In this document: piece by piece, positions 34,870-43,426 of the stretch | How the letters are laid out: each line of letters starts with the position of its first letter | How positions within the stretch are numbered: the first letter of the stretch is position 1 | Assembly (NCBI GenBank): GCA_016719015.1 | Contig: JADKAZ010000015.1 | Location: 124,001-188,000 of the forward strand | DNA: 64,000 nt | Direction: 5' to 3' | DNA from: Chitinophagaceae bacterium | Lineage (GTDB): Bacteria > Bacteroidota > Bacteroidia > Chitinophagales > Chitinophagaceae | Notes under the pieces: generated by a model | The model's input: the letters and a program-made list of their open reading frames with translations, nothing else | Told to the model about the DNA's origin: nothing | The model's database searches: none | Program-made: the position numbers and the translations under genes

Positions 34870-35208
34870 ATGAATGCCGAATCCCTTCGGGAATATTGTT
34901 TGACCAAACCTGGTGCCGAAGAAACATTCCCCTTTGGACCGGACACAATAGTATATAAAGTTGGAGGCAAGGTATTTCTGCTAACTGGTCTTGACAGCGA
35001 AGAGCTTCGCTTTAATGTAAAATGCGATCCTGAAAAAGCCATTGAGCTCAGGGAAGAGTTTTCCTGTGTATTACCGGGCTACCACATGAATAAGAAACAC
35101 TGGAACACTATTGTGGTAGATGGTTCGGTTTCCATAAAGCAATTAAAAGTGTGGATTGACCATTCTTATGAGCTGGTCGCAAATAGTTTATCCAAGAACA
35201 AGAAATAA
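34870..35208 (+). CDS. MmcQ/YjbR family protein
   Basis: The 112-residue protein has the CyaY-like YjbR fold: REYCLTKPGAEETFPFGPDT near the start, KVFLLTGLDSEELRFNVKCDPE, and GYHMNKKHWNTIVVDGSV with the conserved HxNKxHW turn. YjbR proteins are annotated as DNA-binding on weak evidence; the true function is open. The start codon is directly after the stop of the lipoprotein gene, so the two are translationally coupled. Ends in basic SLSKNKK. Confidence 0.85.
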   Translation: MNAESLREYCLTKPGAEETFPFGPDTIVYKVGGKVFLLTGLDSEELRFNVKCDPEKAIELREEFSCVLPGYHMNKKHWNTIVVDGSVSIKQLKVWIDHSYELVANSLSKNKK

Positions 35209-35291
35209 TCTTTTTTCTTTAAGGTTATTTTGACATCCTCTTCTTTATAGCCAAAGCACTTTAAACTAATTTAGCGTTTCAATAAAATTGT

Positions 35292-37040
35292 ATGCAAAAA
35301 ATCTTCTTGCTGATTGCCGGTCTGTGTATTTACCTTTTCTCCTTTTCCCAAACACCGGCTACTTCCTATCGGATGACGCTGGGTGAAGAAATAAAGTTAA
35401 AAAAAGGAACAGCCGACCTTGATATTGTAGCTGCTGATAATACAGGCCTTTACTTTACCGAAGCCCGGATAAAAATGAAAGGCTATTTCATTATCGGCGC
35501 CACATATGGTACCAGCATCAAGCTGATGAAGCTTGATAAAAATTTCGGCGAAGTGTTCGACAAGGAATATAAAAAAGAACTGAAAGGGTTGGAGTTTCAA
35601 AGTTTTCAGACACTGGGCAACGACCTTTACCTGTTTGCAACAGATTATGAAAAGAAAGAAAAACTATTTAAAGTCTACGGCTCCAAAGTAGATAAAACGA
35701 CCGGGGACCTTGTAGGAGATTTTATTGAACTGGGTAGCTACCGGCTGGAAAGTAAAAAAGATGATTATGAAATGAAGGTTAGCCCGGTGCAAAATGGTAC
35801 AGCATTTTTAATGGTCAGCAATATTTCCGGAAAAGAAAAGGTAACGCTTGGCGTTCATCTGCTGGATAAAAATCTGAAGCGGAAAGAGTCTGCCATTATT
35901 GACCTTTCTTTTAATCCGGACTATTATGCCCTGCAGGATGTACAGTTTACCAAAAGTAATAAGATTATTCTATTAGGAAAAGAATATGAAGAGGCACAGT
36001 ATGGCAAAAAGAAAAGAAAAAGACTGGTATTTAAACAATACGCAATGTCTATCTATAACAGCGATGGTAAAAAAGAAAATGACGTAAAGATCGATGCCGA
36101 CGACCGTTATATTATAAGCGGACGTTTAATAGAACAGCCCACAGGAGAAATGCTGCTGGCTGGGTTTTACAGTAACACAGCTAAAAAAGAAGATTTGAAT
36201 GGTTTTTATATCAATAAAGTTGATCCGGAAAAAGGAACGTTACTGCTGAGTTCGTTTAAAGAAATAAATTCCGGGATGCTTGGTAAAAGTTTTGTTGATG
36301 AAACGGATGATGATGATTTATCTAAAGAAGAAAAAAAGCAGGCGAAGAAAGCAAAAGATGACGATGAGGAAGAAGAGTTTCCCAACAGCTTTATTATTAA
36401 ATCCGTGGATATTAACCCGGCTGATAATTCTATCGTAATTACCAGTGAAGTGTCCCGGTATGCATATTATACTTATACCAACTCATCCTACAATAATGTT
36501 ACAAGAACATGGAATACAACCACCACACATGTTCACCGTTTTACCAACCAGGATATTCTGGTTATAAACGCCGATAAAGATGGAAACATAAAATGGCTGA
36601 ACGCCTTAAATAAATCGCAGGTAGAAGAGGTTCGTACCACCAACACCAGCCCGGGGTCCGGCATTAGCTTTAGTTCTGATAACAGCGGCTATTTTGCAAC
36701 AAGGGGTGGTATGCCTTTTTATTCTTCCTATTCCAGTCTTATCAATAATAACAACCTGGTGATTATCATGAACGATCATACCAGCAACAACGTAAATCCG
36801 GAATATGGCGACAGGGTCAAAACAGTTTACAACTTCAGGAAAAGAAGTAATGTATATGGCGTTTCCATTGATTTGGCCACCGGCAAAATGACCAGAAAAA
36901 TCATCGGCTCCAACAATGATGAAACAATATTGATGCCCCGCCATGCTTTTGTGGTAAAAAATGAATTGTTTATCCCATCATGGCGGCAGCACCTGATGGC
37001 AAAAACGGATTTACGGTTTGCGAAGATAACAGTGAAGTAA
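35292..37040 (+). CDS. Large secreted protein of unknown function
   Basis: A 582-residue exported protein (signal peptide to about YLFSFSQ). It is rich in repeated beta-strand units that alternate hydrophobic and charged residues (KLMKLDKNFGEVFDKEYK, VYGSKVDKTTGDLVGDFIEL, INKVDPEKGTLLLSSFKE), which suggests a beta-propeller. A very acidic/basic insertion lies at about 335-360 (ETDDDDLSKEEKKQAKKAK then DDDEEEEFP). No catalytic motif or C-terminal secretion signal is recognised; Chitinophagaceae have many such secreted repeats. A likely monocistronic gene with a 10-bp terminator directly after it. A weak -7 box (TAATTTAG) is at about 35267-35274. Confidence 0.7.
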   Translation: MQKIFLLIAGLCIYLFSFSQTPATSYRMTLGEEIKLKKGTADLDIVAADNTGLYFTEARIKMKGYFIIGATYGTSIKLMKLDKNFGEVFDKEYKKELKGLEFQSFQTLGNDLYLFATDYEKKEKLFKVYGSKVDKTTGDLVGDFIELGSYRLESKKDDYEMKVSPVQNGTAFLMVSNISGKEKVTLGVHLLDKNLKRKESAIIDLSFNPDYYALQDVQFTKSNKIILLGKEYEEAQYGKKKRKRLVFKQYAMSIYNSDGKKENDVKIDADDRYIISGRLIEQPTGEMLLAGFYSNTAKKEDLNGFYINKVDPEKGTLLLSSFKEINSGMLGKSFVDETDDDDLSKEEKKQAKKAKDDDEEEEFPNSFIIKSVDINPADNSIVITSEVSRYAYYTYTNSSYNNVTRTWNTTTTHVHRFTNQDILVINADKDGNIKWLNALNKSQVEEVRTTNTSPGSGISFSSDNSGYFATRGGMPFYSSYSSLINNNNLVIIMNDHTSNNVNPEYGDRVKTVYNFRKRSNVYGVSIDLATGKMTRKIIGSNNDETILMPRHAFVVKNELFIPSWRQHLMAKTDLRFAKITVK

Positions 37041-37067
37041 GTTTGTTAATAAATACAGAACTTAGCA

Positions 37068-37097
37068 CAGCTTCTTACTATTAAGAAGCTGTTTTTT
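37068..37097 (+). terminator. Hairpin terminator after the 582-residue secreted protein gene
   Basis: CAGCTTCTTA and TAAGAAGCTG make a 10-bp stem with a CTAT loop, followed by TTTTTT at 37092-37097. Confidence 0.85.
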
Positions 37098-37118
37098 ATT
37101 TTACTTAAATCATCTGTC

Positions 37119-38261
37119 TTGCATATTCAATCCAAACTCCCCAACGTAGGCACCACGATTTTTTCTGTAATGAGTGCATTGTCTACCGAACACAATGCAG
37201 TAAATCTTGGGCAGGGCTTTCCCGACTTTCCGATGAGTGATGAATTAACCGGCCTGGTGAATGAGGCCATGAGAAATAATTTCAACCAATATTCTCCCAT
37301 GCCCGGTTGGATGCCGCTGAGAGAGGCTATTGCTGAAAAAGTGGAGTTTCTTTATTCAACGAAAATCAATCCCGATACAGAAACCACCATAACCCCCGGC
37401 GGCACCTATGCAATCTATTCTGCCCTCACTACGATCCTGCAACCGGGGGATGAAGTAATTGTGTTTGAGCCGGCGTATGACAGCTACATACCAAACATTG
37501 AGATCAACGGGGCAAAGGCAGTGCCTATCAGTCTTGTTTATCCTGATTATCATATCGACTGGGTGGCCGTGCAAAATGCCATTACACCAAAAACAAAAGC
37601 GATCATCATCAACTCTCCTCACAATCCGACCGGCAGTGTGATAAATGAAGAAGATATACAACAGTTAAGAAAAATTACTGCCGGCACCAATATCTTCATC
37701 ATCAGTGATGAAGTGTATGAACATTTGATTTTTGATGATATTCCGCACCAGAGCACTCTTCGTTATCCCGATTTGTTGCAAAGAAGTTTTGTCTGCTTCT
37801 CTTTTGGTAAAACGTATAACTGCACCGGCTGGAAGCTTGGCTATTGTATTGCCCCTGCAGGATTAACGAAAGAATTCAGAAAGGTTCATCAATTCAATTG
37901 TTTTAGCTGCCACACACCATCACAGGTGGGACTTGCATTATTTCTTAAAAACAGAGATGCATATTTGTCACTACCCGCCTTTATGCAGGAGAAAAGAGAT
38001 TATTTCAAACAACTGATGCAGCAGACAAGATTTACGATGCATGATTCTTTTGGCAGTTATTTTATTTGCGGCAGTTATGAAAGAATAAGTGATGAGGCAG
38101 ATAAAGACCTTGCCATCCGGCTAACAAAAGAAGCCGGTGTGGCAACAATACCTGTTTCTGCTTTTTATCACCATGGAAAAGATGATAAGGTGTTGCGGTT
38201 CTGTTTTTCAAAAAAGAAAGAAACACTGGAAATGGCTGTGGAAAAACTAGCACGGTTCTGA
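37119..38261 (+). CDS. PLP-dependent aminotransferase (methionine aminotransferase type)
   Basis: The 380-residue class I/II aminotransferase has NLGQGFPDFPMSDEL near residue 29, YSPMPGWMPLREAIA, TPGGTYAIYSALTTI, NSPHNPTGSVI near 166 (Asn for PLP ring), IISDEVYEHLIFDD (Asp, Tyr) and SFGKTYNCTGWKLGY with the PLP-lysine in SFGKT (about residue 230). It matches YbdL/methionine aminotransferases, which act on keto-methylthiobutyrate and aromatic acceptors. The start codon is TTG (37119): no ATG lies near in the frame, and the first residues QSKLPNVGTTIFSVMS fit the family N-terminus. It overlaps the downstream permease gene by 1 base (TGATG-type coupling). Confidence 0.85.
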   Translation: MHIQSKLPNVGTTIFSVMSALSTEHNAVNLGQGFPDFPMSDELTGLVNEAMRNNFNQYSPMPGWMPLREAIAEKVEFLYSTKINPDTETTITPGGTYAIYSALTTILQPGDEVIVFEPAYDSYIPNIEINGAKAVPISLVYPDYHIDWVAVQNAITPKTKAIIINSPHNPTGSVINEEDIQQLRKITAGTNIFIISDEVYEHLIFDDIPHQSTLRYPDLLQRSFVCFSFGKTYNCTGWKLGYCIAPAGLTKEFRKVHQFNCFSCHTPSQVGLALFLKNRDAYLSLPAFMQEKRDYFKQLMQQTRFTMHDSFGSYFICGSYERISDEADKDLAIRLTKEAGVATIPVSAFYHHGKDDKVLRFCFSKKKETLEMAVEKLARF

Positions 38262-39163
38262 TGCCAATTGATTCCCGATACAAAGGAATATTCTACATGC
38301 TGCTGGCAGCTCTCGGCTTTTCATTGATGGGTGGTGCCGCCAAATTATTAAAAGGAAGTTTTGGTGCCGGCCAACTGGTCTTCTGGAGAAATGCGGTTGG
38401 TTTAATGGTGTTGATAGCGGGTTTCCTTATAAAACCTCCGGTTAATAAAGGCGGTAAGTTTCATTTGCTCATTTTCAGGGGAATGATGGGAACAACAGCG
38501 CTTTATACATTATTGTATTGCATCCTGCACATACCTCTTGGTACCGCCATGACGTATAATCTTACTTCAGCTTTATTCATCGCCGTTTTTTCTTTTTTAT
38601 TGTTCAGGGAATATCATGGCCGTATCGTTTTACTGGCAGTGCTGCTTGGTTTTGCCGGCATGTTATTAATCTATAAACCTGCTATGCATCTGCCCTGGTT
38701 TTATCATGTGGCGGGATTAATTTCTGGCGTTACCTCTGCACTAGCTTATATCACCGTTAACAGGCTGGCCGGATATTATGATTCAAGAATTATTGTACTG
38801 GCATTTATAGGTACCGGCGTTTTGGTGCCTACCGTTTTTATGATCATCCGTTATCTCTTTAATATACCGGTTGACGATGTCTTTTTTATAAGCTGGCGTT
38901 GGCCGGTGGGCATTGAATGGTTTTATGTAGTATGGCTGGGGCTGGCGGCATTGTTTGGCCAATACTTTGTAACAAAGGCCTACGGTGCCGACAAAGCCGG
39001 CGTTGTTTCTGCTATCGGCTATGCCAATATTATCTTCTCCGTTTTTATCGGCATGGCCCTGGGTGATGCCTTCCCGGACTGGATGTCTTCCCTCGGTATT
39101 CTTTGTATTATAGCAAGCGGAGTGATTATCTCCCTGGTAAAGAGGAAAACAAAACCCGCCTGA
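38261..39163 (+). CDS. EamA/DMT family permease (RhaT/YdcZ-like)
   Basis: A 300-residue membrane protein with ten predicted hydrophobic helices in two EamA repeats: the first begins GIFYMLLAALGFSLMGGAAK with FWRNAVGLMV, the second LISGVTSALAYITVNRLA. Drug/metabolite transporters move small solutes, often amino acids or their derivatives, out of the cell. Overlap with the aminotransferase start/stop suggests the permease exports or imports a product or substrate of that enzyme, but this is inference. Confidence 0.82.
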   Translation: MPIDSRYKGIFYMLLAALGFSLMGGAAKLLKGSFGAGQLVFWRNAVGLMVLIAGFLIKPPVNKGGKFHLLIFRGMMGTTALYTLLYCILHIPLGTAMTYNLTSALFIAVFSFLLFREYHGRIVLLAVLLGFAGMLLIYKPAMHLPWFYHVAGLISGVTSALAYITVNRLAGYYDSRIIVLAFIGTGVLVPTVFMIIRYLFNIPVDDVFFISWRWPVGIEWFYVVWLGLAALFGQYFVTKAYGADKAGVVSAIGYANIIFSVFIGMALGDAFPDWMSSLGILCIIASGVIISLVKRKTKPA

Positions 39164-39186
39164 ATTTTTTAAAATAAAAAAAAAGA

Positions 39187-39223
39187 TTTGGTGCTCTCAT
39201 TAATATAATCGTATATTTGCGAT
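39187..39223 (+). promoter_or_regulatory. arsR promoter with ArsR-type operator across the -7 box
   Basis: TTTG at 39187-39190 and TATATTTG at 39212-39219 are 21 bases apart, a near-ideal Bacteroidota -33/-7 pair. The -7 box is embedded exactly between ATCG (39208-39211) and CGAT (39220-39223), and the surrounding bases are also partly symmetric. Binding of a dimeric ArsR repressor there would block transcription. The start codon is 18 bases downstream. Confidence 0.65.
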
Positions 39224-39237
39224 ATAAGATTAACTAA

Positions 39238-39573
39238 ATGGCATTTCATAAAAAAGAAGAGTTTACCCAAAAGGAGCAGGACCTGGCCGCTTTTGCTAAA
39301 GCAATGGCACACCCGGCCCGTATAGCGATCTTAAAAGTGCTGGCGCAACGAAATGAATGTGTTTGCGGAGAAATCGTTGATACGCTTCCACTGGCACAGT
39401 CTACCGTATCACAACATTTAAAAGAACTGAAAACGGCGGGGCTTATCACCGGTACTATTGACGGCCCCAGAAGTTGCTATTGCATCAACTGGAAAGCTTT
39501 TTCAACATTCAACAATGAGTTCAATTTTCTTTTTGCAAACCTGAAGATCAAAAATGAAAAAGCCTGCTGTTAA
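39238..39573 (+). CDS. arsR: ArsR family arsenic-responsive repressor
   Basis: A 111-residue winged helix-turn-helix dimer. The region AMAHPARIAILKVLAQRNECVCGEIV carries the ECVCGE metal-sensing motif (C-V-C at 41-43) seen in ArsR/SmtB repressors that bind As(III), and TLPLAQSTVSQHLKELKTAGLI is the DNA-recognition helix. The C-terminal KACC may supply further thiols. It controls the arsR-arsM-arsC operon through the dyad in its own promoter. Confidence 0.92.
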   Translation: MAFHKKEEFTQKEQDLAAFAKAMAHPARIAILKVLAQRNECVCGEIVDTLPLAQSTVSQHLKELKTAGLITGTIDGPRSCYCINWKAFSTFNNEFNFLFANLKIKNEKACC

Positions 39574-39598
39574 TTAAAAATCAATAAAAATTATAGTC

Positions 39599-40456
39599 AT
39601 GAATAACGATTCACAAATCAAACAGTTAGTAAAAGACAAATACAGCGAGATCGCCAACCAATCAAAGGACATAAATGCCGCCTCTTGCTGTGGCGCCACT
39701 TCTTCCTGTTGCGGAGATGAAGTATATAATATTATGGCCGACGATTATTCAAAGCTGGAAGGCTATAATCCCGATGCGGATCTTGGTCTTGGTTGCGGCC
39801 TGCCCACTGAGTTTGCAAAAATAAAAGAAGGTGACACCGTTATTGATCTCGGCAGCGGTGCTGGTAATGACGCCTTTGTGGCCCGCAAGTTTGTCGGCGA
39901 AAAAGGGAAAGTGATCGGTGTTGACTTTACAGATGCTATGATTGCCCGTGCAAGAGATAACGCCGAAAAACTTGGACTAAACAATGTAGAGTTTCGCCAA
40001 GGCGATATTGAAGACATGCCCGTTACAGCCAACAAAGCTGATGTTATTGTTAGTAACTGTGTGTTGAACCTTGTTCCCAATAAACACAAAGTATTCAGCG
40101 AAGTATACCGGGTGCTTAAGCCTGGGGGTCACTTTTCTATTTCTGATATTGTGCTGGAAGGAGAACTTCCTGCAAAATGGAAAGAGGTGGCGGAATTATA
40201 TGCCGGTTGTGTTTCCGGAGCTATTCAAAGAAAAGAGTACCTGGGCATAATTGAAGAAGCTGGTTTTACAAACATCACCTTGCAAAAAGATAAAACTATT
40301 ATTATCCCCGATGATATATTGGCTAATTATTTAAGTGCCGAAGAAATTGCTGCGTATAAAAAAGGAGCCACGAGAATCACCAGTATAACTGTATATGCAG
40401 AAAAGCCTGCGAAAGATGAGCGTAAATGCTGTGAACCGGGTAGCGGTTGTTGCTAA
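39599..40456 (+). CDS. arsM: Arsenite S-adenosylmethionine methyltransferase
   Basis: ArsM methylates As(III) to mono-, di- and trimethyl species. The 285-residue protein starts with a cysteine-rich stretch (AASCCGATSSCCGDE) and has the SAM-binding VIDLGSGAGNDAFVARKFVG near residue 81, GVDFTDAMIARAR, the conserved NCVLNLVPNK near 143 with its Cys, and YAGCVSGAIQRKEYL near 202 with another As-binding Cys. The C-terminus ends in ERKCCEPGSGCC, a second thiol cluster. Second gene of the ars operon, 25 bases after arsR. Confidence 0.95.
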   Translation: MNNDSQIKQLVKDKYSEIANQSKDINAASCCGATSSCCGDEVYNIMADDYSKLEGYNPDADLGLGCGLPTEFAKIKEGDTVIDLGSGAGNDAFVARKFVGEKGKVIGVDFTDAMIARARDNAEKLGLNNVEFRQGDIEDMPVTANKADVIVSNCVLNLVPNKHKVFSEVYRVLKPGGHFSISDIVLEGELPAKWKEVAELYAGCVSGAIQRKEYLGIIEEAGFTNITLQKDKTIIIPDDILANYLSAEEIAAYKKGATRITSITVYAEKPAKDERKCCEPGSGCC

Positions 40457-40470
40457 GGTTGTTGCTAAAC

Positions 40471-40494
40471 AAGGAGGGGTAAACACCTCTCCTT
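40471..40494 (+). terminator. Hairpin between arsM and arsC
   Basis: AAGGAGGGGT and ACCTCTCCTT make a 10-bp stem with one G-U pair around an AAAC loop, followed by CTTTAATTTT. It may partially terminate or protect the mRNA between arsM and arsC. The arsC ATG is 17 bases downstream. Confidence 0.5.
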
Positions 40495-40510
40495 CTTTAA
40501 TTTTATAATC

Positions 40511-40915
40511 ATGAAAAAGAAACTTCTTTTTGTTTGCATAGAAAATAGTAACCGCAGCCAGATGAGCCAGGCTTTTGCCAACATGTTGGGTGGTGATGCT
40601 GTTGAAGCCTACAGCTCCGGCTCCAACCCTTCAGGAAAAATAAATCCTAAAGCTATTGCCGCTATGAAAGAGTTGGGTTATGATCTGACAACCCACCATT
40701 CAAAATCATTGGACGAAGTAAAAGAATTTGCCCCATTTGATGCGGTGGTGACAATGGGTTGTGGCGATGCCTGTCCCTGGATGCCGGCCAAACAATTTAT
40801 TGACTGGCAGATACCAGATCCAAGAGATATGAACGAGGAAGAGTTCAGAAAAGTAAGAGACTTTATTAGAGAAAAGGTAAAAGACCTTTTGGCCTCGCTC
40901 CAACAAACTAATTAA
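40511..40915 (+). CDS. arsC: Arsenate reductase, thioredoxin-linked (LMW phosphatase type)
   Basis: ArsC reduces As(V) to As(III). The 134-residue protein has the phosphate-binding loop CIENSNRSQMS (C9 to R15, CX5R), and the GCGDACP segment near residue 83 with the two further redox cysteines of the Cys-Cys-Cys relay found in Bacillus-type ArsC. IPDPRDMNEEEF contains the general-acid Asp. Final gene of the arsR-arsM-arsC run. Its 3' end overlaps the convergent NTF2-like gene by 8 bases. No arsenite exporter gene (arsB or acr3) accompanies it. Confidence 0.93.
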   Translation: MKKKLLFVCIENSNRSQMSQAFANMLGGDAVEAYSSGSNPSGKINPKAIAAMKELGYDLTTHHSKSLDEVKEFAPFDAVVTMGCGDACPWMPAKQFIDWQIPDPRDMNEEEFRKVRDFIREKVKDLLASLQQTN

Positions 40916-41441
40916 GATATTTTTCCGGTATCGGGTTGTCCGCAGTTTCGGCCTGCCAAAAAACCGATACTATCCACCAACGTTTTCCGTCATTCCATAA
41001 TTGAATGCTGTTGACACCCCGCATGAAGGGCTTTTCCTCTTCCAGCTTTCTTTTAGAATCATACGTACTGAACACATGTACCACACTTCCAAATTGCTCA
41101 GTCTTTCTTCCTATCTCTCTTTCAAAAAAACCATCTTTCTCTAAGAAGGGGCCGGACGTTGCGATATAATCCTCGACCGTCATCACTCTTTTTCCCATCG
41201 AACCATCCTGTCGTTTTCCAGTCGCCATCAATTTTCCTTCAGGAATAAACAAAGTCCGCATCCGATCCCAGTTTCGTTTTTCTCCGGCCGGTCCTGATAT
41301 TACATTATACAAGGAGCTGATAATAGCATTGATCGATTCTACATCTTTTGAATTAACAGGAATACTATCAGATAGGTGTGGTATAGCCTTAATACCGGTA
41401 AGACAAAATAAATTAAGCAGCAAAACGGCGATAATTTTCAT
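40908..41441 (-). CDS. Exported NTF2-like (SnoaL/DUF4440-type) protein
   Basis: A 177-residue protein with a signal peptide ending at about GIKAIP, then one NTF2-like fold: SLYNVISGPAGEKRNWDRM near the start, MTVEDYIATSGPFLEKDGF, and VHVFSTYDSKRK with the closing VNSIQLWNDGKRWWIVSVFWQ. NTF2-like folds hold small ligands or act as enzymes, but this member has no defined activity. It is monocistronic and convergent to arsC. Confidence 0.75.
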   Translation of the reverse strand: MKIIAVLLLNLFCLTGIKAIPHLSDSIPVNSKDVESINAIISSLYNVISGPAGEKRNWDRMRTLFIPEGKLMATGKRQDGSMGKRVMTVEDYIATSGPFLEKDGFFEREIGRKTEQFGSVVHVFSTYDSKRKLEEEKPFMRGVNSIQLWNDGKRWWIVSVFWQAETADNPIPEKYLN

Positions 41442-41537
41442 ACTCTGTATTTAAGGGTAATTTACAGCTATTGCCAGTATATAAAATTCCGTTCATCAAA
41501 CTGCTGCTTCTTTGCTTACTTTGTCAAAACTTCTGGT

Positions 41538-43187
41538 TTGAGCACCCCGTTTCTTTCCCGCAATATTTATATTTTTCTGTTTTCCTTACTGGGATTAGTA
41601 TATATCATTGGACTTTTTGTACCGCTGATGGACAATGATTCGGCACACCATGCCAATATTGCCCTGCATATGTACCTCACCGGTGATTATGTATCACTCG
41701 TTGATCATGCCGGCGATTACCTGGATAAACCCCATTTACATTTCTGGCTTTGTGCAATGAGTTATAAAATATTTGGTGTTACCTCCTTTGCTTATAAGCT
41801 TCCTTCTTTTCTGTTCACCATTTTGGGTACGTATTCTGTGTATCGTCTTGGAAAGTCGCTGTATAATAATGAGGTGGGTAAGTTGGCGGCATTAATTATT
41901 GCTTCTTCATTCGCTTACCTGCTCGCCAATAATGATGTGCGGATGGATGCTATCCTTACCGCTTCCATCGCTTTGGCCACCTGGCAGCTCGTTGATTTTA
42001 TCCAAAACAAAAAAATACCGGCCGTTATCGGTGCTGCTCTTGGCTTGGCGCTGGGGTTTTCTACCAAAGGCCATATTGCTGTGTTTGTTCCGGCTGTAGC
42101 TGCATTGTTTTATATTTTGTACCGCAAAGACTGGAACCTGTTTCTCAACTGGAAGTGGCTGTTGTTGCTATTGCTCTTTGCTGTATTCATTGCGCCGGTA
42201 GTTTATTGTTATTACCTGCAATACAACCTGCACCCGGAAATAATGGTGCGGGGCAAAGATCATATCAATGGTGTAAAATTTATTTTACTGAATCAAAGTG
42301 TAGAAAGGTTTAGCGGCGGCATGGGTAGTGATGCAAAGAACGATTACTTCTTTTTCCTGCATTCCTTTCTCTGGGCTTTTGCCCCCTGGAGCATCCTCGC
42401 TTATATGGCCCTGGCGGGGCGTCTCCGGTTTTTCCTCCATAGAAAAGACGAATGGTTAACGACGGGTGTCTTTATCGTTATCTTATTGATAGTTTCCTTT
42501 TCTGGTTTCAAGCTCCCACATTATCTGAATATTGTTTTTCCTGCAACAGCCGTAATGGCCGCTGCATGTATTATCAGTAAACAGGCAAATACCCAATGGA
42601 GTAAAACTATTTTTATTGTTCAGCTTGTTCTTATCATTCTTCTCCTGTTGGTTATTACAGCGATAAACGGCTGGGCCTTCCCGGTCAAAAGCATTTTGAT
42701 TATTGCCGGGGTTGTATTGCTGCTGGCGGTTGTTTTTTATTTTATAAAAAGTGATGTTTATAATCGTTTACAAAAAGCGGTGGCGGCGTCTGTGGCCACC
42801 ATGGCCCTTTGTTTCTTTTTACTGAACAGTAATTTCTATCCAAAGCTTTTAACCTACCAGGGCGGTAACCAATTAGCATTAAGTACAAAGGGAAAAGCAG
42901 ATCCTGCCGATGTATATTTCTGGAAAGACATGCAAAGCTCCTCTTTCAGTTTTTATACCGCTTCGCTTCGCCAGGAGTTTGCAGATTCTGTTTTACAAAC
43001 CGGTAAAAAAGTGTGGTTGTTGTTTGATATCAGGAACGAAGAAGAAATTAAAAAAGGAGGTTATCTGATCGGGCAGCAGTTCGTTGTGTTGGATTATGAA
43101 ATAACGAAGCTGGATTTAAAATTCGTAAATCCGGAGAAGAGGGAGAAACAATGTACAAAGATGGTGTTGGCGGAGATTGGGAGATAA
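41538..43187 (+). CDS. Glycosyltransferase family 39 (ArnT/PMT-like) membrane protein
   Basis: The 549-residue protein begins with a membrane helix and the GT-C signature VPLMDNDSAHHANIALHMY with acidic residues (D32, D34) at the first lumenal loop, DYLDKPHLHFWL, and RMDAILTASIALATW, followed by about ten more helices and a C-terminal soluble region. The family transfers a sugar from a polyprenyl phosphate carrier, such as aminoarabinose to lipid A or mannose to proteins. The start codon is TTG at 41538: no upstream ATG keeps the frame, and starting at the first internal ATG would remove the catalytic loop. Lipid A or glycoprotein target not determinable. Confidence 0.83.
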   Translation: MSTPFLSRNIYIFLFSLLGLVYIIGLFVPLMDNDSAHHANIALHMYLTGDYVSLVDHAGDYLDKPHLHFWLCAMSYKIFGVTSFAYKLPSFLFTILGTYSVYRLGKSLYNNEVGKLAALIIASSFAYLLANNDVRMDAILTASIALATWQLVDFIQNKKIPAVIGAALGLALGFSTKGHIAVFVPAVAALFYILYRKDWNLFLNWKWLLLLLLFAVFIAPVVYCYYLQYNLHPEIMVRGKDHINGVKFILLNQSVERFSGGMGSDAKNDYFFFLHSFLWAFAPWSILAYMALAGRLRFFLHRKDEWLTTGVFIVILLIVSFSGFKLPHYLNIVFPATAVMAAACIISKQANTQWSKTIFIVQLVLIILLLLVITAINGWAFPVKSILIIAGVVLLLAVVFYFIKSDVYNRLQKAVAASVATMALCFFLLNSNFYPKLLTYQGGNQLALSTKGKADPADVYFWKDMQSSSFSFYTASLRQEFADSVLQTGKKVWLLFDIRNEEEIKKGGYLIGQQFVVLDYEITKLDLKFVNPEKREKQCTKMVLAEIGR

Positions 43188-43255
43188 CGTCCAGGGCTTG
43201 GCGACGTGGCGATATTCCGTGTTACGTCAAGCTGGGATATGCTGCTGATCAAAGA

Positions 43256-43280
43256 TTGTCTCGTCCTAAAATAAGTTGAC
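43256..43280 (+). repeat. Outer left inverted repeat of the IS3 element
   Basis: TTGTCTCGTCCTAAAATA followed by AGTTGAC. It pairs with the right end at 44714-44747 over about 23 of 25 bases. Confidence 0.75.
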
Positions 43281-43322
43281 TGGTTTAGTTAAATAATCCT
43301 GCTATTGGTTTACTAAGATAAT

Positions 43323-43350
43323 TCATCCTAAAATAGGTTGAGTAAAAAAG
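43323..43350 (+). repeat. Inner second copy of the left IS end
   Basis: TCATCCTAAAATAGGTTGAG followed by TAAAAAAG. It resembles the right inverted repeat even in the A-rich inner part, which the outer copy does not. It may be the true left end, with 43256-43322 left over from another copy. Confidence 0.6.
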
Positions 43351-43426
43351 AACTGGTGGTGGTGTGCGGGCAAAAATATTTTCGTAGCCCCCATAGCTAA
43401 AGAAAATATTTTGTGCGTTGGCCTGT

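Noticed and set aside
37119..37121. Truncation of the aminotransferase because it lacks ATG
   Set aside because: The TTG-started protein has a normal N-terminus and length, so an alternative start codon is the simpler reading.
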